Origin: a bacterium
Lineage (GTDB): Bacteria > Patescibacteriota > Microgenomatia > Daviesbacterales > UBA10151
DNA length: 6,305 bases
Assembly (NCBI GenBank): GCA_027364775.1
Contig: DAHXOS010000099.1
Location: 1-6,305, forward strand
Reading direction: 5' to 3'
Shown here: one piece after another, positions 1-5,546 of the stretch
How positions within the stretch are numbered: the first letter of the stretch is position 1
Layout of the letters: the number at the start of each line of letters is the position of its first letter
Program-made: the position numbers and the translations under genes
Notes under the pieces: model-generated
What the model was told of the DNA's origin: nothing
What the model saw: only the letters and a program-made list of their open reading frames with translations
Databases searched by the model: none

Positions 1-840
1 GCTTATAACCTGGCCGGTCTTTATGGAATTGCTATAGCAGCGGTTTCAATGTTATCTTTGGCAGGTATCGTTGTTGCAATCGATGCGTTTGGCCCAATTA
101 CCGATAATGCAGGTGGAATTGCCGAAATGGCAGGATTGCCGGCTAAGGTCAGAACTATTACCGATTCACTTGATGCTGTTGGTAATACTACTAAAGCTGT
201 AACTAAAGGATATGCAATTGCTTCTGCAGGCTTGGCAGCGTTAGTATTATTTGCATCTTATTCTCAAGAACTAGGAGATAATGTTGTTTTTAATCTTTCA
301 GATCCAAAAGTATTAGTTGGTTTAATTATAGGTGGCTCACTGCCTTATTTATTTGCATCATTTGCTATGGAAGCTGTAGGAAAAGCGGGTGGGGCTGTAG
401 TTGTGGAAGTAAGACGCCAGTTTAAAAAGATTAAAGGAATTATGGAGGGTACAGTAAAGCCGGATTATGCTGCCTGTGTTTCTATTGTGACTGCATCAGC
501 TCAAAGAGAGATGATAATACCAACACTTATACCGATAGTGATACCTGTTATTGTTGGTTTAACATTAGGCCCGATTGCTTTGGGGGGATTATTGGTAGGG
601 TTGATTATTACCGGGTTATTTGTCGCTTTATCAATGACAACCGGTGGTGCAGCTTGGGATAATGCCAAAAAGTATATTGAGTCTGGTAATTTTGGCGGAA
701 AAGGCTCATTTGCACACCAGTCAGCTGTAACAGGCGATACCGTTGGAGATCCCTATAAAGATACAGCCGGACCTGCTATTAACCCGATGATCAAAGTAGC
801 AAATATCGTTGCATTACTTTTAATTACTCTCTTGAAGTAA
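1..840 (+). CDS. hppA: Membrane-bound proton-translocating pyrophosphatase, K+-independent type (C-terminal part, 5' end outside window)
   Basis: An integral membrane pump that hydrolyses pyrophosphate and moves protons across the cytoplasmic membrane. The frame is open from base 1, giving 279 residues of a protein normally near 700, so roughly the last third is present; the first ATG, at 49, is internal. Visible family motifs are DAFGPITDNAGGIAEM (about residues 28-43), GNTTKAVTKGYAI (61-73), DNAKKYIE (220-227) and GDTVGDPYKDTAGPA (245-259); the last two supply acidic and lysine residues of the cytosolic active site. About six hydrophobic segments remain (near 8-26, 72-87, 104-127, 171-190, 191-212, 262-278), matching TM11-16 of the 16-span fold. 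Lys at codon 193-195 (GNTTK) and Thr at 202-204 match the known determinants of K+-independent enzymes, which are H+ pumps. The C-terminus is intact. The gene runs tail to tail into the response regulator with a 21-bp overlap and no hairpin terminator. Identification is secure. Confidence 0.96.
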   Translation, partial: AYNLAGLYGIAIAAVSMLSLAGIVVAIDAFGPITDNAGGIAEMAGLPAKVRTITDSLDAVGNTTKAVTKGYAIASAGLAALVLFASYSQELGDNVVFNLSDPKVLVGLIIGGSLPYLFASFAMEAVGKAGGAVVVEVRRQFKKIKGIMEGTVKPDYAACVSIVTASAQREMIIPTLIPIVIPVIVGLTLGPIALGGLLVGLIITGLFVALSMTTGGAAWDNAKKYIESGNFGGKGSFAHQSAVTGDTVGDPYKDTAGPAINPMIKVANIVALLLITLLK

Positions 841-1239
841 TTGATTAATTTCTTTAACTATTTGTTCCGCTGTAATTGAGGTTTTAATAAAATATCTTTT
901 AGCGCCTAAATCATATGCTTGCTTGATATATGAATCAACACCAAAATTTGTTAAAACAATAACCGGCATTAAAGATTGAGGATTGTGAAATTTCCATTGT
1001 TTTAGTAGCTCAAGGCCATTAAGACCGGGAATCATTAAGTCTAAAAGTAAACAATCATAAAATTGGGTATTTAAAAACTGCAGGCCTTCCAAACCATCTG
1101 CTGATAGCTGAACACTGAATCCAGCTTTAGATAAAGTCCGGTTGTATATATCGGCTATAAAAAAATCATCTTCAACTAGTAGTATCTTTCTGGAGGTAAT
1201 TTGAGGTTGATTGGTTAACTGATCTGGTACAGTTATCAT
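820..1239 (-). CDS. Single-domain response regulator (receiver/CheY-like)
   Basis: A 139-residue protein consisting almost entirely of one phospho-receiver domain (about 18-137), with no DNA-binding or enzymatic output domain. All hallmark residues are visible: acidic pocket E23-D24-D25 in LVEDD, phospho-acceptor D67 in LLLDLMIPG, switch Thr97 in IVLTNF and Lys119 in FIKT. It should take a phosphoryl group from a histidine kinase and act through protein contacts, as CheY or Spo0F do; no kinase or partner lies in the window. A 17-residue polar tail precedes the first strand. The start at 1239 is the only ATG upstream of the domain and has no Shine-Dalgarno, but a -10-like hexamer ends six bases before it. 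Its 3' end overlaps hppA by 21 bp in convergent orientation, so the last codons of each gene are antisense to the other. Family assignment is secure; the pathway controlled is unknown. Confidence 0.93.
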   Translation of the reverse strand: MITVPDQLTNQPQITSRKILLVEDDFFIADIYNRTLSKAGFSVQLSADGLEGLQFLNTQFYDCLLLDLMIPGLNGLELLKQWKFHNPQSLMPVIVLTNFGVDSYIKQAYDLGAKRYFIKTSITAEQIVKEINQLLQESN

Positions 1240-1245
1240 ATATTA

Positions 1246-1275
1246 ATAATGAAACATTTAGACTTTTTAAGTCAA
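1246..1275 (-). promoter_or_regulatory. Candidate promoter of the response regulator gene
   Basis: On the minus strand TTGACT (1275-1270, 5 of 6 to the -35 consensus) is followed after 18 bp by CATTAT (1251-1246, 4 of 6 to the -10 consensus). The hexamer ends six bases before the ATG, so initiation about seven bases downstream would fall on the start codon and give a leaderless mRNA. The -35 overlaps the right arm of a short inverted repeat. This is inference from consensus matches in AT-rich DNA. Confidence 0.4.
1261..1273. repeat. Short inverted repeat GACTT-TTT-AAGTC in the divergent promoter region
   Basis: Perfect 5-bp arms around a 3-bp centre, lying between the response regulator and hydrolase genes. 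The right arm overlaps the candidate -35 of the regulator gene, so it could be a small operator half-site pair. Arms this short arise often by chance in AT-rich DNA. The adjacent regulator has no DNA-binding domain and so would not itself bind here. Confidence 0.25.
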
Positions 1276-1280
1276 GGATA

Positions 1281-1309
1281 CTGAAAAAAGTATAATTTAG
1301 TAATATAAT
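1281..1309 (+). promoter_or_regulatory. Candidate promoter of the hydrolase gene, predicting a leaderless mRNA
   Basis: A perfect TATAAT at 1304-1309 is preceded, with a 17-bp spacer, by CTGAAA at 1281-1286 (4 of 6 to TTGACA). The -10 ends six bases before the ATG at 1316, so the expected transcription start coincides with the start codon. A second perfect TATAAT at 1291-1296 could give a leader of about 13 bases but has only a poor -35. No Shine-Dalgarno sequence precedes the ATG, which agrees with leaderless initiation. Confidence 0.5.
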
Positions 1310-1315
1310 CTGCAT

Positions 1316-2029
1316 ATGACAGAAACCAGAAGAGATTTTTTACGACTAGGAGGTGTTGCTTTGATAGGTTTGGTGGCATCATCTGTTTCTGCACAAGAGG
1401 AAAACAGAGGTAGCTTTATTTTTGCTCATGGTGCTTACGGATCTGCTTTTGCCCGAAATTTGGAATCTGCAATTCAACAAGACTTTAAAATGGAGACTTA
1501 TTTTCCTTCATTACCTTTTGGAAGAGCAAATGTAGAGGGTCAATCAGGCATTGCTCCGGATACAGATACTGCAATTGCAGTCTTGGCTGAGAAACTTAAT
1601 CAGGCAAAAAGGCCAAGAATATTAGCAGGACATAGCTTTGGTGCTTTTGTAGCTTTGGCCACGGTTATCAAAGAAAAGATTGAAGTAGATGGGTTAGTCT
1701 TAGGAGCAATGAGATTTAAAGATCCAAGTCAAGATCCAAATTCTTTGCTTGCTGCAAGCTATAATAAATATTGGCCAATTATAACCAAAGAAGAAGTTGT
1801 TAAAAATAATATTGGAGTATTTGTAATTATCCACGATAGAGGAGAAATCAAAGATGGTAAGCAAGTAGGTGGGGATGAGCAGGTTAAAAAAGATAATTCA
1901 GAAAGAATAGAAACACAATTAGGAGCTATCTGGTATCCTGCTCCAAATAGAGGACATTTATTGGATGAAAGAGACAGTGAATTATTTATAGGGGCAATAA
2001 AACAATACCTACTCCCTCAATTTGTTTAG
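1316..2029 (+). CDS. Tat-exported alpha/beta hydrolase-fold protein
   Basis: A 237-residue protein beginning with a textbook twin-arginine signal: RRDFLRLGG at 5-13, a hydrophobic stretch to about 21, and a likely signal-peptidase site after VSA (residue 26). The mature part has an alpha/beta-hydrolase pattern: strand plus HG in FIFAHGAYG (34-42, oxyanion region), the nucleophile elbow GHSFG (105-109) with Ser107 after strand RILA, candidate acid Asp174 in IIHDRGE, and candidate base His214 in NRGHLLDERD. The family includes esterases, lipases and related hydrolases; the substrate cannot be read from sequence. Because the Tat pathway exports folded proteins, it should act outside the cytoplasmic membrane. 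The ATG at 1316 is the only start that keeps the whole signal. No Shine-Dalgarno is present. It ends with TAG four bases before the tRNA gene on the other strand and appears to be transcribed alone. The fold is fairly sure, the exact activity is not. Confidence 0.85.
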   Translation: MTETRRDFLRLGGVALIGLVASSVSAQEENRGSFIFAHGAYGSAFARNLESAIQQDFKMETYFPSLPFGRANVEGQSGIAPDTDTAIAVLAEKLNQAKRPRILAGHSFGAFVALATVIKEKIEVDGLVLGAMRFKDPSQDPNSLLAASYNKYWPIITKEEVVKNNIGVFVIIHDRGEIKDGKQVGGDEQVKKDNSERIETQLGAIWYPAPNRGHLLDERDSELFIGAIKQYLLPQFV

Positions 2030-2033
2030 TTAG

Positions 2034-2107
2034 TAGCGCGTAGGGGATTTGAACCCCTGATTTTCGGGATGAGAACCCGATGTCCTAGGCCACTAGACGA
2101 ACGCGCC
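2034..2107 (-). tRNA. tRNA-Glu (anticodon CTC)
   Basis: The minus strand folds into a complete 74-nt cloverleaf. The acceptor is GGCGCGT with ACGCGCT, where the first pair is a G-U wobble and the other six are Watson-Crick. The D arm is GTC/GAC around TAGTGGCCTAG. The anticodon stem is TCGGG/CCCGA with loop TTCTCAT, giving anticodon CTC, which reads GAG. The T arm is AGGGG/CCCCT with loop TTCAAAT. The discriminator is A. CCA is not encoded (CTA follows), so a CCA-adding enzyme must finish it. CTC reads only GAG, so a separate TTC isoacceptor should exist elsewhere for GAA. The gene sits tail to tail with the hydrolase gene, four bases apart, with no T-run terminator behind it. Confidence 0.95.
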
Positions 2108-2114
2108 TTCCTTA

Positions 2115-2142
2115 TTCATAAAACGCAATAGCGCAGAGACAA
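2115..2142 (-). promoter_or_regulatory. Candidate promoter of the tRNA-Glu gene
   Basis: On the minus strand TTGTCT (2142-2137, 4 of 6) and TATGAA (2120-2115, 4 of 6) are 16 bp apart, and the -10 ends seven bases before the first tRNA nucleotide. The position is right for a tRNA transcript with little or no 5' leader, but both boxes are weak matches, so this is tentative. Confidence 0.35.
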
Positions 2143-2190
2143 GGGAAATTTTAACATTTTTGTAATAATTATCCAACATATTGGGCAGAG

Positions 2191-2219
2191 TTGACAAGCT
2201 AAATAATTTTCTCTATTAT
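2191..2219 (+). promoter_or_regulatory. Sigma-70-type promoter upstream of greA
   Basis: A perfect TTGACA (2191-2196), an optimal 17-bp spacer and TATTAT (2214-2219, 5 of 6) make this the best promoter match in the window. The expected start near 2226 leaves a leader of about 22 bases before the greA ATG. That leader is A-rich and contains no GGAGG-like sequence. It may drive greA and, by read-through, lysS and serS. Confidence 0.72.
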
Positions 2220-2247
2220 TCATCAAAATAAAAACTGTCTTAAATAA

Positions 2248-2733
2248 ATGTCTAATAACAATAAGAGAAAAGTAGATAACAACGAAACATTTTTTACCCC
2301 CGAAGGCTTACAAGAAGCAAAAAAAGAATTGGACTTTTTAAAAAGTGAGAAGTTAAGTGAAATTGCTGATAGAATTCAACAGGCAAGAGAGGGTGGAGGA
2401 ATTGAAGAGAATGCAGAATATGAGGCTGCTTTAGAAGAGCAATCTTTTATAGATGCTAAGATTATTGAATTAGAAAAAGTTTTAAGGAACGCTAAGATTA
2501 TTAAGGAGCATAGTTCCAATATTGTAGAAGTTGGCTCAAGAGTAAAGGTTAAGTCTGATGGTAAAATTGATGAATTTACAATAGTAGGTAAAACTGAAGC
2601 CAATCCTGTTAAGAAGAAAATCTCTAATGAGTCTCCTGTAGGTGCTGCATTATTAGGATCTAAAAAAGGTGATTTAGTTGAAGTATCTACTCCTAATTTA
2701 AGTTACAAATATAAGATTCTAGAAATTAATTAA
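2248..2733 (+). CDS. greA: Transcription elongation factor GreA
   Basis: GreA enters the secondary channel of RNA polymerase and stimulates cleavage of backtracked transcripts. The 161-residue protein matches the family length. An N-terminal coiled-coil hairpin spans about 16-88, with FTPEGL at 16-21, ELDFLKS at 27-33 and the tip region AREGGGIEENAEYEAA at 46-61. A C-terminal FKBP-like domain spans about 92-160, with VGSRVKV and SPVGAALLGSKKGD. The tip is unusual: aligned without gaps to E. coli GreA (EHGDLKENAEY), Asp41 of the conserved acidic pair becomes Gly51 (GGA, 2398-2400), while Glu44 is kept as Glu54 and Glu53 is added beside it. The first ten residues are a polar extension; no other start codon is available. 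There is no Shine-Dalgarno. lysS follows after 44 bp, a gene order common in bacteria. The identity is secure; full cleavage activity is open. Confidence 0.95.
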   Translation: MSNNNKRKVDNNETFFTPEGLQEAKKELDFLKSEKLSEIADRIQQAREGGGIEENAEYEAALEEQSFIDAKIIELEKVLRNAKIIKEHSSNIVEVGSRVKVKSDGKIDEFTIVGKTEANPVKKKISNESPVGAALLGSKKGDLVEVSTPNLSYKYKILEIN

Positions 2734-2765
2734 CTACACTACTTTTAAAAAAAACTAGCTTCAGA

Positions 2766-2771
2766 TATACT
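2766..2771 (+). promoter_or_regulatory. Candidate -10 element immediately before lysS
   Basis: TATACT (5 of 6 to the -10 consensus) ends six bases before the lysS ATG, the same spacing as at the hydrolase gene, so a leaderless lysS mRNA is predicted. The hexamer 17 bp further upstream, TTTTAA, is a poor -35. lysS could instead be read mainly from the greA promoter, but no Shine-Dalgarno precedes its ATG. Confidence 0.4.
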
Positions 2772-2777
2772 TGCTTT

Positions 2778-4241
2778 ATGGCTTTGCAAGATATTCAAAA
2801 AGAGAGACTAAAAAAATTAAATAATATAAAAAATTTAGGAATTGATCCTTACCCTTCCAGAACTAATAGAAAAAATCTGATTGTAGATTCCAAAAAGATG
2901 TTAGGTAAAAAAGTTGCTATCGTTGGCAGGCTAAGATCATTTAGACCTCATGGAAAAATTGCTTTTGCAGATTTGGAAGATGCTTCCGGAAAAATCCAAC
3001 TGTTCTTTGCCCAAAATGAATTACCGGGAGAACAATTTGAATTTTTAACCAACCTTGATTTGGGGGATTTTTTACAAACTGAAGGTGAAATATTTAAAAC
3101 TAATGCAGGCGAGATAACTGTTAGAGTAAGTAAGTTCCAACTACTGGCTAAAACCTTAAAGCCTCTTCCCTCTGCTTGGTATGGATTAAAGGATGTAGAA
3201 GAAAGAAACAGAAAACGTTACTTGGACTTATTAATGAATCCTGTAGTAAGGCAAACTTTTGAAATCAGATCAAAAATTATTTATACCATCAGAAAGTTTT
3301 TAATTGAAGAAAAAGGCTATTTTGAGGTAGAAAATCCGGTTTTGCAACCTTTATATGGGGGCACTAGAGCAAGACCTTTTAAAACACATCACAATACTTT
3401 AGATATGGATTTATACTTAAGAATTTCCAATGAGCTTTATCTTAAAAGATTAATAGTTGGGGGTTTTGAGAAGGTGTTTGAAATAGGACATACCTTTAGA
3501 AATGAGGGGATGGACCGTAATCATAATCCGGAATTTACCATGCTTGAGACAATGCATGCTTATGCTGATTATAACTATAATATGGATTTAATTGAGGAGA
3601 TGTTTGAATATGTAGTAAAAAAAGTTTTTGGTAAAACAAAACTTGACTATCAAGGACAAACTTTAGAATTTAAAAGACCTTGGAAAAGGGTAAAGCTGGT
3701 TGATTTATTTAAAGAATATACAGGTGTTGGATTTTATGAAATTGATAATTTGGAGAAAGCAACTGCTTTGGCAAAAAAATTAGGGGTGGAGATACATGAT
3801 TATATGACAGATGGAGAGATTCTTTTAGAGATTTTTGAAAAGAAATGTACGGACCAATTAATTCAACCTACCTTTGTTTATGATTATCCGGCAGATTTTT
3901 ATCCCCTGGCAAAGAAAAAAACAGATGATCCAAAGTTTGTAGAAAGCTTTGATATTTATGTTGTTGGAATGGAGATGGGTACTAATTATTCAGAACAAAA
4001 TGATCCCCAACAAATTAGAGAAGCATGGACACGCGAAAAGAAAAAAGCAGCTGCTGGAAATCCGGAAGCTCAAAAAATGGATGAAGATTTTTTAGAAGCT
4101 TTGGAATATGGAATGCCACCAACTTCAGGGATAGGACCTGGGTTAGATAGGTGGATTATGGTGATGACTGATTCCCCATCTATATCTGATGTTATTGCCT
4201 TTCCAACGTTAAAAGCAGAAAAAAAGAAAAAGAAAGGATAA
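2778..4241 (+). CDS. lysS: Lysyl-tRNA synthetase, class II
   Basis: Attaches lysine to tRNA-Lys in the cytoplasm. The 487 residues match the usual length of bacterial class II LysS. A helical start with GIDPYPSR (21-28) leads into the OB-fold anticodon-binding domain (about 45-128), followed by the class II catalytic core. Visible are motif 1 (about 163-192, ending in FEVENPVLQP), ARPFKTHHNTLD (198-209), YLRISNELYLKRL (213-225), motif 2 FEIGHTFRNEG (234-244) with Arg241, HNPEFTMLE (249-257), NYSEQNDPQ (403-411), EYGMPPTSG (443-451) and motif 3 GPGLDRW (453-459) with Arg458. His238 in GHTF stands where GRNF is usual. The protein ends in a lysine-rich tail whose A-rich codons also carry the ribosome site for serS, seven bases downstream. 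The start at 2778 has no Shine-Dalgarno. Assignment is secure. Confidence 0.98.
   Translation: MALQDIQKERLKKLNNIKNLGIDPYPSRTNRKNLIVDSKKMLGKKVAIVGRLRSFRPHGKIAFADLEDASGKIQLFFAQNELPGEQFEFLTNLDLGDFLQTEGEIFKTNAGEITVRVSKFQLLAKTLKPLPSAWYGLKDVEERNRKRYLDLLMNPVVRQTFEIRSKIIYTIRKFLIEEKGYFEVENPVLQPLYGGTRARPFKTHHNTLDMDLYLRISNELYLKRLIVGGFEKVFEIGHTFRNEGMDRNHNPEFTMLETMHAYADYNYNMDLIEEMFEYVVKKVFGKTKLDYQGQTLEFKRPWKRVKLVDLFKEYTGVGFYEIDNLEKATALAKKLGVEIHDYMTDGEILLEIFEKKCTDQLIQPTFVYDYPADFYPLAKKKTDDPKFVESFDIYVVGMEMGTNYSEQNDPQQIREAWTREKKKAAAGNPEAQKMDEDFLEALEYGMPPTSGIGPGLDRWIMVMTDSPSISDVIAFPTLKAEKKKKKG
4233..4238 (+). promoter_or_regulatory. Ribosome binding site of serS inside the end of lysS
   Basis: AAAGGA lies ten bases before the serS ATG and is made from the last lysine and glycine codons of lysS. 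It is the only recognisable Shine-Dalgarno-like site ahead of any complete gene in the window, and fits serS being an internal operon gene translated from the lysS transcript. The spacing is at the long end of normal. Confidence 0.55.
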
Positions 4242-4248
4242 TAATTTT

Positions 4249-5535
4249 ATGTTAGATATCAAATATATCCGTGAAAATATTGAAGAATTGAAAAAAGCTA
4301 TTGTTGTCAAAAAACTGGATTTAAATTTAAATCAATTAATTTCTGTAGATGATAAAAGAAAAGAACTAATAGCAAAAGTTGATGAACTAAGACATCATAG
4401 AAATGAAGCAGCAGAAAAACGGGATATAGAACAAGGTAGAAAGATTAAACAACAGCTGGAAAACTTAGAAGAAGACTTAAAGGTGGTAACAGAAGATTTT
4501 GATAAATTAATGGTAAAGGTCCCAAATATTCCATCAAAAGACACCCCCGAGGGAAATAGTGATGCAGATAATGTAGAAATCTATAAATGGGGAGAGATTC
4601 CTAAATTTGGTTTTACTCCTAAAAATCATATTGAACTTGGTAAAGCGTTAGATATTTTAGATTTAGAAAGAGGAGCAAAGGTGGGAGGGTATAGAGGATA
4701 TTTTCTGAAGAATGAGGGTGTGATGTTAGTCATGGCAGTTATGAACTATGCTTTAAATAAAATGGTTACAGCTGGATTTAAACCTATGATTCCACCGACC
4801 TTAGTTAAAGAGAATGTTTTGTTTGGTAGTGGATATTTTAAAGGCTCAGAATATGATCCGGAAGTTGATGAGATTTATGAGATTGCAACAGCAGATAAAA
4901 ATGAAGACGGCAGCCAAAACAAAGAAAAAAAGTTTTTAGTAGGGACAGCAGAAGCTCCGCTTTTAGCATATTATGCAAATGAGACATTAAAAGAAGAAGA
5001 TTTACCAATTAAACTTACAGGATTTAGTCAGTGTTATAGGAGTGAGATTGGAAGTTATGGAAAAGATACAAAAGGTATTTATAGAGTACATGAATTTTTT
5101 AAAGTAGAGCAGATTATTTTGGCAACAGCTGATACCAAACAAGTAGAGGATTTACAACAGGAGATGTTAAAGCTTTCAATGCAGCTTCATGAAGATTTGG
5201 GACTTCCCTATAGAGAGTTACTAATTTGTACTGGAGATTTAGGGGTAGGCAAGTATAGACAATATGACTTAGAAGCATGGATGCCAGGATTAAATAGATA
5301 TGGCGAAACAGGATCTGCAAGTATCTTTTTAGATTGGCAATCCAGAAGACTAAATGTTAAATATGTTGATAAAAATGGTGATAAAAAATATGTGTATATG
5401 TTAAATAATACAGCACTTCCAAGCCCCCGCATTTTCATTGCTATCTTGGAAAATTTTCAACAAACTGATGGAACAGTAAAAGTTCCAAAAGTATTAGTTC
5501 CCTTTACCGGTTTTTCAGAAATTCATCCTAAATAA
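4249..5535 (+). CDS. serS: Seryl-tRNA synthetase
   Basis: Charges tRNA-Ser (and tRNA-Sec where present) with serine in the cytoplasm. The 428 residues match the bacterial family. The N-terminal antiparallel coiled coil that contacts the tRNA long variable arm covers about 27-88, followed by VPNIPSKDTPEG (91-102). The class II core has the serine-site loop GTAEAPLLAYY (232-242), motif 2 CYRSEIGSYGKDTKG (262-276) with Arg264 and RVHEFFKVE (279-287), the segment SASIFLDWQSRRLN (356-369), and motif 3 LNNTALPSPR (385-394) with Arg394 followed by AILENFQ. Motif 3 departs from the common LNGSGLAVGR form, a variant I associate with Patescibacteria. A hydrophilic insert (about 214-228) precedes the TAE loop. 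The start is supported by the canonical MLDIKYIREN beginning and an upstream AAAGGA. It is probably co-transcribed with lysS and ends 11 bp from the convergent gene. Assignment is secure. Confidence 0.98.
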   Translation: MLDIKYIRENIEELKKAIVVKKLDLNLNQLISVDDKRKELIAKVDELRHHRNEAAEKRDIEQGRKIKQQLENLEEDLKVVTEDFDKLMVKVPNIPSKDTPEGNSDADNVEIYKWGEIPKFGFTPKNHIELGKALDILDLERGAKVGGYRGYFLKNEGVMLVMAVMNYALNKMVTAGFKPMIPPTLVKENVLFGSGYFKGSEYDPEVDEIYEIATADKNEDGSQNKEKKFLVGTAEAPLLAYYANETLKEEDLPIKLTGFSQCYRSEIGSYGKDTKGIYRVHEFFKVEQIILATADTKQVEDLQQEMLKLSMQLHEDLGLPYRELLICTGDLGVGKYRQYDLEAWMPGLNRYGETGSASIFLDWQSRRLNVKYVDKNGDKKYVYMLNNTALPSPRIFIAILENFQQTDGTVKVPKVLVPFTGFSEIHPK

Positions 5536-5546
5536 TTAAAAGTAAG

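Noticed and set aside
2124..2133. CGC-AATA-GCG inverted repeat upstream of the tRNA gene
   Set aside because: Three-base arms are too short to support an operator or hairpin.
2108..2247. A small gene or ncRNA in the tRNA-greA spacer
   Set aside because: Only promoter-like elements are seen; there is no open frame with a start context and no extended stem-loop structure.
2376..2603. 75-codon open frame on the minus strand inside greA
   Set aside because: It lies wholly antisense to a well-conserved coding region, has no recognisable domain and is best explained as a shadow of greA.
2734..2777. A/T-rich stretch between greA and lysS as an intrinsic terminator
   Set aside because: There is a T4A8 tract but no GC-containing stem before a T-run, so termination is not supported.
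4220..4226. A-AAA-AAG slippery heptamer in frame near the lysS 3' end, possible programmed -1 frameshift
   Set aside because: A -1 shift would add only about ten codons and stop at a TAG inside the serS start region; it does not fuse the two proteins. Such heptamers are expected by chance in a lysine-rich, A-rich tail, and no stimulatory hairpin was seen.
5114..5438. Two overlapping minus-strand open frames (68 and 76 codons) inside serS
   Set aside because: Both are antisense to conserved motif 2 to motif 3 segments of serS, have no family features and no start context.
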